NCBI RefSeq assembly: GCF_000948975.2 | Contig: NZ_CP059736.1 | Location: 558,001 to 622,000 of the forward strand | DNA from: Thalassomonas actiniarum | GTDB taxonomy: Bacteria > Pseudomonadota > Gammaproteobacteria > Enterobacterales > Alteromonadaceae | Reading direction: 5' to 3' | DNA length: 64,000 nucleotides | Program-made: the position numbers and the translations under genes | The notes under the pieces: generated by a model | What the model was told of the DNA's origin: nothing | Database searches by the model: none | Seen by the model: the letters and a program-made list of their open reading frames with translations, nothing else | Shown: piece after piece, positions 47,633-55,462 of the stretch | How positions within the stretch are numbered: the first letter of the stretch is position 1 | Layout of the letters: every line of letters starts with the position of its first letter

Positions 47633-47774
47633 TAGCTCAATCAATTTCACTGCAAACATGCTGGCGGGTATTTCCGGCGGCGTAGGTAGTAGCGGTGATA
47701 CACCACCTAGACCACAGGCCGCCACCCCGTTGGCGGATGACAACAACGGGACTTTATCGACCACCGGTAACTAA
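47580..47774 (+). CDS. 64-residue peptide with double-glycine leader-like motif
   Basis: ATG 47580 follows AGGG at 47570-47573 with a 6-base gap; a TTG- or GTG-type longer start is not needed. The sequence starts MKHFEKFVNAPQAGSKFDSS, then INFTANMLAGISGG ending at residue 34, followed by a 30-residue Gly/Ser/Thr/Pro/Asp-rich tail without cysteine. The LAGISGG resembles the Gly-Gly processing site of bacteriocin and peptide-pheromone leaders. It lies between the regulator and a small membrane-protein unit, a layout common for secreted peptides. No dedicated peptidase-ABC exporter is nearby. Peptide precursor is a hypothesis; the family is not recognised. Confidence 0.6.
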   Translation: MKHFEKFVNAPQAGSKFDSSINFTANMLAGISGGVGSSGDTPPRPQAATPLADDNNGTLSTTGN

Positions 47775-47925
47775 AGCTGATTTAATCACAAGCAGGGTAA
47801 CCACCTGCTTAAACAAGTTTTGCTAAGGTAATTTTACCTGTTGCATACTTGTCCGGAGAAAAAACAGCCACTGGTACCGTTGGCCCGATAGTCGAATACA
47901 ATCCAAATTCAATATAAGGATAATT

Positions 47926-48069
47926 ATGAAGACTCAAGCTGTTTTTTTCCGGGTAATAGCTTACCCACAACAAGATTCACAACAATACCAGCCCTGGCAT
48001 TTATACTGGCAACTTTGCCTGCCGTGCAAACAAGCCATAAATTCTGATCAGGGAGGAAGTTTGCTGTGA
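47926..48069 (+). CDS. 47-residue small protein coupled to the membrane protein
   Basis: ATG 47926 follows AAGGA (47916-47920). The frame begins MKTQAVFFRVIAYPQQDSQQ and includes CLPC near residue 31, ending at TGA 48067-48069, which overlaps the GTG start of the next gene (GTGA). The overlap and the strong ribosome site inside its end suggest it is translated, either as a peptide or as a leader controlling the downstream gene. No recognised family. It is below the size most gene finders keep. Confidence 0.45.
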   Translation: MKTQAVFFRVIAYPQQDSQQYQPWHLYWQLCLPCKQAINSDQGGSLL

Positions 48070-48734
48070 GTGCTGTAAAAACGGAAGGTATATTCAAACT
48101 GGCATTGATCATTGCCATTGTCACTTTTGCTATTGTCAGTAGAAACACTTTGTTGATCACCATAGTGTTCAGTGTAAGCATATTCGCGGTAATGTTTATT
48201 AACCGTGACGATATCAATATCGTGCATTTATGTGCTGGTTTTATCATTATAAAGGCCGTTGAAAGAGCCATTTTCATCTTTGCCATTGAGCCCGGTTTCA
48301 GCGAGGTTTATGCCGATGAAACCCGGAGCACGGTCTGGCTTGGTGCGGCTATGTTTACTACCCACTTTATTACTGATCTGTTTTTATTTTATATGGTACT
48401 ACTCAGGGCACCTTTTACCCGTGCCAGATTGACCGCTCAAAATAAACCCATCGACAAGGTGCGTCTATACAAGGCTGAAGTCGCCTTTGCCAGCCTGTTT
48501 TCAGTGTTTATGTTTATCGATTTACTGGCACTGGTTGAAAACTTTATCCGTCACCTGAATGAAATCGGTTTCAGCATGGAAGTCGCTCAAATTTTCTCTG
48601 GCTGGAACTGGGTTTATTACGGCTATCTGGATATGAAAAGTATGCTTACCGGCTGTGCCTTTATGTTGCTGTGGTCCATGTCTACGGAAATTTCCCGTGA
48701 GCAATACCACCGTCAATTTGAGTTAAACGCTTAA
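48066..48734 (+). CDS. Six-helix integral membrane protein of unknown function
   Basis: 222 residues from GTG 48066, with GGGAGGAAG at the ideal distance. Hydrophobic segments lie near residues 10-27, 28-46, 54-75, 88-112, 140-160 and 185-205, mostly with short connecting loops. Charged residues inside helices (KAVERAIF, FIDLLALVENF) hint at a functional pore or partner contact. No transporter or protease motif is visible. As last gene of the XRE/peptide operon it could be an immunity, sensing or secretion component; that is inference. A hairpin follows at 48805-48832. Confidence 0.75.
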   Translation: MSAVKTEGIFKLALIIAIVTFAIVSRNTLLITIVFSVSIFAVMFINRDDINIVHLCAGFIIIKAVERAIFIFAIEPGFSEVYADETRSTVWLGAAMFTTHFITDLFLFYMVLLRAPFTRARLTAQNKPIDKVRLYKAEVAFASLFSVFMFIDLLALVENFIRHLNEIGFSMEVAQIFSGWNWVYYGYLDMKSMLTGCAFMLLWSMSTEISREQYHRQFELNA

Positions 48735-48804
48735 CGAACTTTATTGTGTGATATCAGCGCTGCTGTTGTCGCAGTTGCTTGTTGTAAATATGAATAAAAA
48801 GCTA

Positions 48805-48832
48805 GCCGGATTTCAGCATCACGAAATCCGGC
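48805..48832 (+). terminator. Hairpin terminator after the membrane-protein gene
   Basis: A 10-bp perfect stem GCCGGATTTC / GAAATCCGGC with an 8-base loop, 71 bp after the stop. From here to 49128 I see no gene, only AT-rich sequence and a leader to the next small gene. Confidence 0.7.
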
Positions 48833-49128
48833 AAACAATGCCAAGATTTCTTATCAATCAATACTTTATGATTCAATAATAATGAACTTAAACCTGGGGG
48901 GAAATAAGCCGCAAGTCAGGTAAAAAATCGTGCTTATTTCTCATCATAAATCAACGGTAACTGTCGATTTATCCAGCATTTTGTACTATATATAAAAGAC
49001 TAAATAACAACCAGAGGAGATACGCCAAAAGCGTTTGATGACCTAACAAATAAACGAAATGAGCGCTGCCCCTGAGTGCTAGCACACCCAGAAGCAGCTA
49101 ACCACAACCGATAACAAGGGTATCCATT

Positions 49129-49329
49129 ATGGCTAAAGTTAATGATAAGCCAGAGTTTTTCTCGGTTAAAGTTTTTTTAACAACTAAAGCTGACAGCATA
49201 GCCTGTCGCCAGTGGTTAAAAGTTCGCAGCAATAACTACCACCCCATACACTCCCGCCGTTATACCCGGCCAGTAAAGGCAGAAAATAACTCACTTGCCA
49301 TGGTGAAAAGAGGGCAGTGTTATGTCTGA
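49129..49329 (+). CDS. Small basic protein of unknown function
   Basis: 66 residues with AAGGG (49116-49120) 8 bases before ATG. It is Arg/Lys/Tyr-rich (FFSVKVFLTTKADSIACRQW, RSNNYHPIHSRRYTRP) and could bind nucleic acid. Its last 8 bases overlap the next gene, so the two are probably co-translated. Not recognised. Confidence 0.55.
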   Translation: MAKVNDKPEFFSVKVFLTTKADSIACRQWLKVRSNNYHPIHSRRYTRPVKAENNSLAMVKRGQCYV

Positions 49330-49561
49330 CTCAACAGCTAAACAGCTCAAAACCGATATGTTACTGCTGTGCGACCAATTCTCCCAATTTAGTGAAGAAT
49401 GCGCCTTTATCTGCGACGCCTTCGCCGCAATAGTCAGGGAGCCAGAAGCTCTGGACGAAGCCACCATTGCTGGTTTCAGCCATTACAGCATTTGGATCAA
49501 AGATCAGGTAACAGGCTTTAAACACAAAATACACAAGGTTCATCAAGACTTGAACCAATAA
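49322..49561 (+). CDS. Small protein of unknown function, coupled to the preceding gene
   Basis: 79 residues, ATG 49322 with AGAGGG 7 bases upstream, overlapping the stop of the preceding 66-residue gene. Predicted helical and acidic at first (TDMLLLCDQFSQFSEECAFI), with a basic, His-containing end (GFKHKIHKVHQDLNQ). Two cysteines, no signal or membrane segment. It may pair with the basic neighbour as a toxin-antitoxin-like or phage-derived couple, but no motif supports that directly. Confidence 0.6.
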   Translation: MSDSTAKQLKTDMLLLCDQFSQFSEECAFICDAFAAIVREPEALDEATIAGFSHYSIWIKDQVTGFKHKIHKVHQDLNQ

Positions 49562-49590
49562 TCATGACTGCTCCCGGAGATGGATAACCT

Positions 49591-49633
49591 GGGGCAGTAG
49601 CGTCTTGAAAACTGAGCATTTGTTAACCCCGGG
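49591..49633. repeat. Left copy of a 43-bp direct repeat
   Basis: The 43 bases starting GGGGCAGTAGCG and ending GTTAACCCCGGG recur at 55826-55868 with three mismatches in the same orientation. The two copies bracket 6.2 kb of AT-rich accessory DNA. The rest of 49634-49886 has no supported gene. Confidence 0.85.
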
Positions 49634-49886
49634 CACTTGCCAGTTATTTATAGACATAGTTTTCTCTGTACAGCTTTATGCTTTGCTATTCTAAGGAGCC
49701 CTTTATAAGTTATGCCCTGGCAGCTTTCATTTCATTTCCTTTGCTTAGTTTTAGCATAGGAGGGTTTCAAGATTATCTGCTAGTTCGGTGAATTCATTTA
49801 TTCGATTTTTGAAAAATAACTCTCCATTTTCAATTTTCATTTCAAAAACCTACTTTCCGTTGTTTCCTGTAGCCAGCCCAATGATA

Positions 49887-50393
49887 TCAGCAATTGCCTT
49901 GCATGTAGCTAATAATTAACTTTTGCATTGGCTCCATGTTATTACTTAGAATTTCACGATAATGTGCTTCTGCTGTTTCTTTATTACCTTTAGAGAAGCC
50001 AGCATTTTTGTTCAATTTCGTTATTGCTTCTGACAATTTTTTATCTTTACAAAAGCTTCCTTCATACAAAAATGCTGCTGCTTTGAATCTTGTGAGTTTC
50101 TGATTGAGTCTTTCTCTATACTTTTCCTTAGAATTAACTATTTCTTTACCGCTTTGGGCATACTCATATATCATGCCTAGTGTTTCTACATAATATTCTG
50201 CGGTATATTGAAACTGTTGATTACGGTCTCGCTCTAACATTTCTTTGTTAAACTTGGTTGTTATCGAGTTCATTTCAAATGCTAAATATGTGGCCATCAA
50301 TGCCAGAAACAACTCAACTAAAAATCGCAATTTATTTATATGAAAAGAGCTGGCGTTTTGTACTTTATCTACTCCATTTTTTTCATCACTCAT
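49887..50393 (-). CDS. Single-pass membrane protein of unknown function
   Basis: 168 residues. A hydrophobic stretch at about 23-42 (LRFLVELFLALMATYLAFEM) anchors it, followed by a charged helical region (TKFNKEMLERDRNQQFQYTA) that may form a coiled coil. Lys-rich and AT-rich, unlike the NRPS region. GAGAGAA lies just upstream of ATG. Not recognised; the layout suits a membrane-tethered accessory or defence component, but nothing specific is visible. Confidence 0.6.
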   Translation of the reverse strand: MSDEKNGVDKVQNASSFHINKLRFLVELFLALMATYLAFEMNSITTKFNKEMLERDRNQQFQYTAEYYVETLGMIYEYAQSGKEIVNSKEKYRERLNQKLTRFKAAAFLYEGSFCKDKKLSEAITKLNKNAGFSKGNKETAEAHYREILSNNMEPMQKLIISYMQGNC

Positions 50394-50415
50394 TGATAGT
50401 TCTCTCTCGTTTCCG

Positions 50416-50745
50416 TTAACTTTGCTTTATTAATTTACGATATACGAATATAGGTTCATGAGAATACCGATCAATGCCACTTTCACATTTAATTGAAATC
50501 ACTTTAGTCGCAACCTTTTGAGAAATGATATTTTTATGAGCGACAGCGGCTTCGATATAAAAACTGTATAGATTGCTCCTTGCCAACCCATGACCTAATT
50601 CATTAAAACTTTTTTTAAGTATTAATTTAGCTAATCCTTTTCCCCTACGAAAGTTGGACAGCCATACGAAAGTTGGACAGCCATACGAAAGTTGGACAGC
50701 CAAAAATTGAATTATACCGATGACAATATCATGAATATCAGCCAA
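50416..50745 (-). pseudogene. GNAT-like acetyltransferase fragment fused to repeat sequence
   Basis: The last part (FRRGKGLAKLILKKSFNELG, then NLYSFYIEAAVAHKNIISQK) resembles the acetyl-CoA-binding RGxG loop and following helix of GNAT acetyltransferases. The preceding 20 or so residues (LAVQLSYGCPTFVWLSN) are only a translation of the 19-bp tandem repeat at 50647-50703, so the real N-terminal half is gone. Read as a 5'-truncated gene cut where the repeat array sits. Confidence 0.5.
50647..50703. repeat. Three 19-bp tandem repeats containing GTTGGACA
   Basis: The unit ACGAAAGTTGGACAGCCAT starts at 50647, 50666 and 50685 with a clean 19-bp period. It lies 170 bp from the transposase gene. The core GTTGGACA appears inverted (TGTCCAAC) in arrays on the other side of that gene. 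Confidence 0.9.
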
Positions 50746-50875
50746 AGTAACAAGGGAATTTTATTTATTTTACGAACGGATGTTTGTCTTTCAAAAAAGA
50801 GATAATCGAAGAATTTAGAACAAGATAGACCTTCACTATCAATTAGCGGGCATCGTTACTGTTAAAGCTTGAAGA

Positions 50876-51874
50876 TTAGTGAAAGATAGCTTCCTGCTCT
50901 CGCTGTCCAGCAATCCATTTTTTCCCCATATGTTGGGCATAAAGGGATAATTCCGCTAAAGAGCCCACTGCCCGGTGATATTTTTTGCCAAAGTGCTGCG
51001 CTAAGTCTATCCAGTCATCGCCAGAAAACCCTAGTTGCTGTAATAGCGGATAAGCATTTTCATCAATATAACCCCGTTTATCCTCTCTAATGGCTTTACC
51101 GGTAGCTTCCACCAGCTCAAAGTAATCAACAAGTGAAAAAACTATACCGTAGGGTTGGTCTTGATGTTCATTGCCAATAAAACCGAGTAAGGGCTTAACT
51201 TTAAACGGAAGCGTTGATGGATTGTCTTGCTTACTGGCTTTATCATGTGCCCGCTCGTATGCTGAGGTATATTCAGATTTTTGTACGGTACTTGCCATTT
51301 TAGCGCGAATGGGGTTTAAATCGACATAAGCCATACAAGCAAGTAGTGCTTTTTCATCCAGCAAGGCTTGAGATTTAAACCTGCCTTCCCAAAAGCGCCC
51401 CTGGCAGTTATCTTCTTTATTCGCTTTACGGGCAATATACTCATTAAGACTGCGCATCAACCAGGAAATATCGCTGAGTCGGCCACGCCACTTTTCGATA
51501 ATTTCCAATGCCGCAGCCTTTTCAGCACTTGTTTTGGCTTCCCCGGATAACCAGCGTTCGACTAAGGGTTTATTAGCATAGAGTTGTAACCAGCGCCGAC
51601 AAACTTCTTCATCACTCCAGCTATTGGCTTCCTGCTCATTAACATAGACCACTAAGTGATAGTGATTTGACATTACCGCATAAGCGGCCACCTCAATCGC
51701 AAATACCGATGTGAGGAAACGGATACGGTCAACCATCCACTGCCGCCTGTGCTCATAATTCTTGTTGGTGTATTCATCGTCACCGCACAGGAAAGCGCGG
51801 CGAATACAGCGGGAAACCAAATGGTAATAACAGGTATCGGAAAGGGAAATTTGAGAACATCGTGCTTGAGTCAT
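50876..51874 (-). CDS. REP-associated tyrosine transposase (RAYT), IS200-like Y1 family
   Basis: 332 residues from ATG 51874 (MTQARCSQISLSDTCYYHLV); an in-frame GTG at 51910 would add 12. The HUH-type motif is HYH at 71-73 (AVMSNHYHLVVYV), with a probable nucleophilic Tyr in NEYIARKA (about 145). GRFWEGRFKSQ and YVDLNPIRA are hallmarks of the RAYT branch of TnpA-like transposases. The protein handles single-stranded DNA at short palindromic or repeated target sequences. It is flanked by GTTGGACA repeats in opposite orientation, its likely substrates. Single copy without inverted terminal repeats of a classic IS. Confidence 0.92.
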   Translation of the reverse strand: MTQARCSQISLSDTCYYHLVSRCIRRAFLCGDDEYTNKNYEHRRQWMVDRIRFLTSVFAIEVAAYAVMSNHYHLVVYVNEQEANSWSDEEVCRRWLQLYANKPLVERWLSGEAKTSAEKAAALEIIEKWRGRLSDISWLMRSLNEYIARKANKEDNCQGRFWEGRFKSQALLDEKALLACMAYVDLNPIRAKMASTVQKSEYTSAYERAHDKASKQDNPSTLPFKVKPLLGFIGNEHQDQPYGIVFSLVDYFELVEATGKAIREDKRGYIDENAYPLLQQLGFSGDDWIDLAQHFGKKYHRAVGSLAELSLYAQHMGKKWIAGQREQEAIFH

Positions 51875-51936
51875 AGTGAACACCATTGCCAGTAAAAATA
51901 ACTGTGACACAAAGGTAGCTCAGCTTTTCACATTTA

Positions 51937-51983
51937 CCAAAGTTTGAGTGTCCAACTCTGATGTGAGTGTCCAACTCTGATGA
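51937..51983. repeat. Two 19-bp repeats containing TGTCCAAC, upstream of RAYT
   Basis: GAGTGTCCAACTCTGATG recurs at 51946 and 51965 with a 19-bp period, preceded by ACCAAAGTTT. The same lead-in plus core occurs again at about 52487. The core is the inverse complement of the array at 50647-50703. Confidence 0.85.
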
Positions 51984-52440
51984 AGTACTAAAATTTGGGG
52001 GCTGGGACTTTAATATGGCCATTGCGCTACTAAATTATGGTAGTGATGAATTCATTGATGGTGTGACCATAGAAGAAAATGGAGAAATAAGAGTAGATCA
52101 CGTTACCTCTAACCAAGGCGCTTTGATGTTAGAAGCCCATCACTATTGGGGAGAGCAAACAGGTAATTATGTTTGGGGCTGGGGCCCTTTTTTCTCTATT
52201 GGTTTAGCTAAAGAAGAAGGTGGAGATCCACTTTCAACTTATGGCGGTGGGTTGATGTTTGGTATTAAAAGCGGCAAAAGTACATTTAATGTCGGCATGG
52301 GGTATTACATAGATACAGATTTCGTTAAATTCCGAAAAGGAATAAAAGAAGGGGATATAACTACAGAAACAGATCCACAAAAATTATTACAACGAACAGA
52401 TGAAGATGGAATGATGATTGTGTTTACCGCAACCTTTTAA
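51967..52440 (+). pseudogene. Outer-membrane beta-barrel protein, C-terminal fragment
   Basis: 157 codons open from a GTG that lies inside the 19-bp repeat, so the first eight or so residues are repeat-derived. The rest shows alternating, glycine/aromatic-rich strands (NYVWGWGPFFSIGLA, LSTYGGGLMFGIKSGKST, FNVGMGYYIDTDF) and ends in TATF, the terminal aromatic signal for outer-membrane insertion. It has no signal peptide, so it is the tail of a truncated barrel. Repeats of the same kind lie on both sides (51937 and 52487). Confidence 0.6.
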
Positions 52441-52486
52441 ATTGATTTTTCGACTGAGCGGTGTAGCACTACTAAAGTCCTTAATA

Positions 52487-52550
52487 CCAAAGTTTGGGTG
52501 TCCAACTCTGCCTTCATGGGTGTCCAACTCTGCCTTCAACTCTGCCTTAA
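52487..52550. repeat. Two 22-bp repeats containing TGTCCAAC
   Basis: GGGTGTCCAACTCTGCCTTC occurs from 52496 and from 52518 (22-bp period) and is followed by a partial third unit. The lead-in ACCAAAGTTTG matches that at 51937. Same orientation as the 51937 array. Confidence 0.85.
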
Positions 52551-52686
52551 TAGTAATAGCAGTTGTTGCATGAAATCGTCCGTTTATTATTTTTAGAGCT
52601 GGATAGTGTAGCGTTTTTTGGCGTGATTTTATAACTACTGTATTAGGGGACAGACGGGGGACGGAAAGGAGACGAATTTCAGATAT

Positions 52687-52720
52687 AAAAAAAGCCTGAA
52701 CCTCAAATCGGGCTGCAGGC
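52687..52720 (-). terminator. Intrinsic terminator downstream of the tRNA-Leu fragment
   Basis: On the minus strand GCCTG / CAGGC form a stem followed by seven T's. It sits 12 bases beyond the CCA of the tRNA fragment, as expected for a native tRNA gene, suggesting the left side here is the original chromosomal flank. Confidence 0.6.
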
Positions 52721-52731
52721 CTTTATTTCGA

Positions 52732-52796
52732 TGGTACCCAGGGGCGGACTTGAACCGCCACGCCCTTGCGAGCACTAGCACCTGAAGATAGTGCGC
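52732..52796 (-). pseudogene. tRNA-Leu(CAG) 3' fragment
   Basis: Reading the minus strand, an anticodon arm with loop TTCAGGT (anticodon CAG), a long variable arm (TGCTCGCAAGGGCG), the T arm GGCGGTTCAAGTCCGCC, acceptor strand CCTGGGT, discriminator A and CCA are all present. The 5' acceptor strand and D arm are missing: the bases before GCGCAC do not pair with the 3' acceptor. The piece thus covers anticodon to CCA only, typical of a site left by integration or recombination at a tRNA gene. Confidence 0.65.
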
Positions 52797-52912
52797 TTTC
52801 TTGGCAAAAGTCACTGGTGCATTACCAATACATTTCCTAATATAACAATATATTGTTCAGCATAGAGGTTTAGTCATCATGGATGGTCATTTTGACTAAG
52901 TGATGAGGCCAG

Positions 52913-54109
52913 ATGAATTCTATCTATAGGAATGAAGTATCACTCTACGGTGTATATCAGAGGGCGTTTTTTAGCAAAGCTTTTAAGGAAAAGCTTATAT
53001 CCCCTATTGAGCCTGCGCAAAAAGACATTGATGTAACTACTCTTGCAGAAGAAGATTACGACAGGCTGTATAAATACAATCCTAAAAAAACGTCTGTATT
53101 ACAAATGTTTCTTCTTTTCGACCGTATAACTTTAATAGACGCTGACTTTGGTTTTGATTATTCAAAGCTTAAAGAAACTGGACTCATAGATGTAATAACA
53201 TTATGGGAAGAGCCTCTTTTACTGGGGCAAAATGATTGGGACTTGGCGACAAGAAATTATGCTATGTATTTGAAGCCAATGATTATTCCAGGGCTGATTT
53301 CTTTCTTAGAAAAAGATGAAAGATATGCCCTAAAAAGGAGGTTTGGATTAACCCCCAAAACCTTCTTCAGTGCATTTTTTGATATGTGTATCCTACCTGA
53401 GCATACTTCATACGACATTGAAACATTCAAGAAAGTAGATCAATATATTATTGAACATACTGAGGCACGGTATATAAAGAACAAAGAAATGTGGGATAGT
53501 AATTCCATATCTAAAGATCAAGCGTATGAACGTATCATATCTTGGTGGTCATATCATGTTACTGAATCAGTAGGCAAATTAATGACACTTATTGATATCA
53601 GTAATCAACAAAACACAATAGTTGTACAGAATGAGTTTAGAGAATTAGATTCCCCTATAAATGGAATGAAAAATATTCATAGCAACATAGATATGACTAT
53701 GGAAGCATATGGAATACTTAAAATGTCTTGTGAGCAGCTCATTGGAGCTTTACCTAAAATTGGCACAATACAGGATGTTCTTCGAATAAAAGAAAAAAGA
53801 TCAAAGGACATACAAAGACTTAGAACCGCACTTAATGAGGTGGAGTACTCACTAAAAAATGGTGAAACTCATGCATTAAGAAAAGCCAATAAGATAATTG
53901 CTGGGGCTGCAAAGGAGCTCAATAAAGGTTTCGAATTGCAGAAAGTGAGTAAGTGGTCAACATATATGAGTCTCCCTATATCCGGTATAGAATATTTGTT
54001 CGGCCTGCCTCCCATATCGGGAATTTCTGTTGGGGTTATTGGAGCTGCATCCACTGCGTATTCAAACCAATTAGTTGGAAAGAATGATTGGATGAGTGTT
54101 ATTCGATAA
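52913..54109 (+). CDS. Uncharacterised 398-residue protein in a tRNA-flanked cargo slot
   Basis: Complete frame with GAGG before ATG 52913. Distinctly AT-rich codon use compared with the NRPS region, suggesting transfer. Largely helical and charged; a coiled-coil-like basic stretch (RIKEKRSKDIQRLRTALNEV, about 287-306) precedes a hydrophobic Gly/Ala-rich C-terminus (about 351-388: GIEYLFGLPPISGISVGVIG) that could insert in membrane. No nuclease, ATPase or methylase motif is visible. I do not recognise the family. It is the only gene between a tRNA-Leu fragment and a second tRNA-like fragment, the kind of position where defence or other cargo genes are found. Confidence 0.75.
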   Translation: MNSIYRNEVSLYGVYQRAFFSKAFKEKLISPIEPAQKDIDVTTLAEEDYDRLYKYNPKKTSVLQMFLLFDRITLIDADFGFDYSKLKETGLIDVITLWEEPLLLGQNDWDLATRNYAMYLKPMIIPGLISFLEKDERYALKRRFGLTPKTFFSAFFDMCILPEHTSYDIETFKKVDQYIIEHTEARYIKNKEMWDSNSISKDQAYERIISWWSYHVTESVGKLMTLIDISNQQNTIVVQNEFRELDSPINGMKNIHSNIDMTMEAYGILKMSCEQLIGALPKIGTIQDVLRIKEKRSKDIQRLRTALNEVEYSLKNGETHALRKANKIIAGAAKELNKGFELQKVSKWSTYMSLPISGIEYLFGLPPISGISVGVIGAASTAYSNQLVGKNDWMSVIR

Positions 54110-54190
54110 AAAACATCCCAAGCTCTATTTGATATTTGCAGCTTAATGTCGCTTTTGTGGCAATAGTAGATGTGAATCGATATAAATGAT

Positions 54191-54215
54191 TTTTGGATCG
54201 ATTTTGGATCGATCC
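54191..54215. repeat. GGATCGA tandem repeat
   Basis: TTTTGGATCGA occurs twice head to tail (54191-54201, 54202-54212) followed by TCC, giving two GGATCGATC-like blocks. It resembles the GATC-rich repeat at 36141-36178 in core sequence (GGATCG next to T-runs). Confidence 0.6.
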
Positions 54216-54274
54216 AGAGTGCCAGCCAGTGTAATATAGTGCAGCGTGCTTTTGCAGGGGGCGCATTATATGGC

Positions 54275-54326
54275 ACTGAGGCGCACTGAAAACTACAGCG
54301 CGAGGGTTCGAATCCCTCCCTCAGCG
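54275..54326 (+). pseudogene. tRNA-derived fragment (acceptor and T arm)
   Basis: A T arm GAGGGTTCGAATCCCTC (54302-54318) is followed by CCTCAGC and G, which pairs at six of seven positions with ACTGAGG at 54275-54281. Only about 20 bases lie between acceptor and T arm, so the D arm and anticodon arm are absent, and no CCA follows. Ser-like T arm, but the identity cannot be fixed. Confidence 0.5.
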
Positions 54327-54394
54327 TGTTTGTTTATAGCGTACGGTTGATTTAGATTAAGTTTTGGACACTTTTCCGGTTGTGTGCTTCAACT

Positions 54395-55462
54395 TCATTG
54401 TTTGAATTTCCAATACCGTCCAGCTTCTGTGTCAATAGGGCTTAACCGAAACCTCTGATCTGGTCTTAGCCCGTTACGAATCAAATTAAATATATCTGAT
54501 AAGACAGAACTTTCATCTTTGGGGTACGAATGCCCCAGAAGACTTGTATCCACAGCTGTAGCATCAATCGTTTCAATCCCAGAAACTATAACTAAGCCCT
54601 GCCCTGAATCTCCAGCACGAGGATTGCCGTGCACTTTCTTTGATGCTGCCAAAGCCAGATCTTTAGATGATGCATAAAGAGTGGTTGGTCGATTTGAATT
54701 GGCAAGTGCAGGAGCTATGTCTCTTTTGAATACATCAGCATCAATATCAGGCGCCATAAGTATTACCTCTTTAAGCCGTTCACGAAGCAAAGGTTTATCT
54801 GTGAGGAGTGACGCTACCACACGTGTTAATGCTCGGTTTCCCATACTATGAGCTATCAAATAGACATTTTGGGCTTCAGAGTGAACAAAGAAATCTACAA
54901 GAAAAGCTCTTAAATGAGCCTGCGACCATTCTATATTTTGTTCATCAATAGTGTATGCGGGAATTGTGCCCTGAGATGGCCAACTGTAAAAGACAGAAGC
55001 CCCTTCGAATCCAAGGTCATATGAAATCTGCGCGGTTCTTCTTGCAGCTTCTTCAAATGTAACGTTGTATCCGTGAACGAAAATAAATGCACTACGTGTT
55101 TGGGCTGAATTTACCATGGCAGCTAAATCAGTAAAGTACTTGTCTTTGGAATTAATCCAAGTACTTAGAAGGACAACATGTTTCGATGGTTCTTCTCTGA
55201 ATTGGAGTCTCCATATTGACGGTGATTCTAGCTTTCCCATACGGTGATCACGCGGAATACTTACATCACACGTACCATATGTTAATTTTGATCGTTCAAC
55301 ACCAAACATTTCACCTGGTTTAGTTTTCCCTGTTAAGTTTCGATCCGTTGCAAAGAACGTTCTAACCACCGCAAATTCAGGTTCTATTAATTGCGAATGT
55401 GTGGAACATCCTTCTAAAAGTATCGTAATGATTAGGACGAAAAAGTATGGTACCTTACGCAT
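54395..55462 (-). CDS. Lipoprotein alpha/beta hydrolase (DUF900-type)
   Basis: 355 residues. An N-terminal hydrophobic stretch ends in a lipobox (LLEGC, Cys19), so it is probably lipid-anchored in the periplasm. The core shows FFATDRN (about 36), FVHGYNVTFEEAARRTAQI near 128-146, and nucleophile elbow IAHSMGNRALTR (Ser about 206), as in the DUF900 family of predicted esterases. AAGGAAG lies before ATG. Substrate unknown. It sits just right of the second tRNA fragment, inside the 43-bp repeat bracket. Confidence 0.88.
   Translation of the reverse strand: MRKVPYFFVLIITILLEGCSTHSQLIEPEFAVVRTFFATDRNLTGKTKPGEMFGVERSKLTYGTCDVSIPRDHRMGKLESPSIWRLQFREEPSKHVVLLSTWINSKDKYFTDLAAMVNSAQTRSAFIFVHGYNVTFEEAARRTAQISYDLGFEGASVFYSWPSQGTIPAYTIDEQNIEWSQAHLRAFLVDFFVHSEAQNVYLIAHSMGNRALTRVVASLLTDKPLLRERLKEVILMAPDIDADVFKRDIAPALANSNRPTTLYASSKDLALAASKKVHGNPRAGDSGQGLVIVSGIETIDATAVDTSLLGHSYPKDESSVLSDIFNLIRNGLRPDQRFRLSPIDTEAGRYWKFKQ

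Noticed and set aside
50647-50703. CRISPR-like array
   Set aside because: Three 19-bp units are directly adjacent with no spacers, and no cas gene is present.
52732-52830. Intact tRNA-Leu gene
   Set aside because: The D arm and 5' acceptor strand are absent; the bases upstream do not pair with the 3' acceptor.
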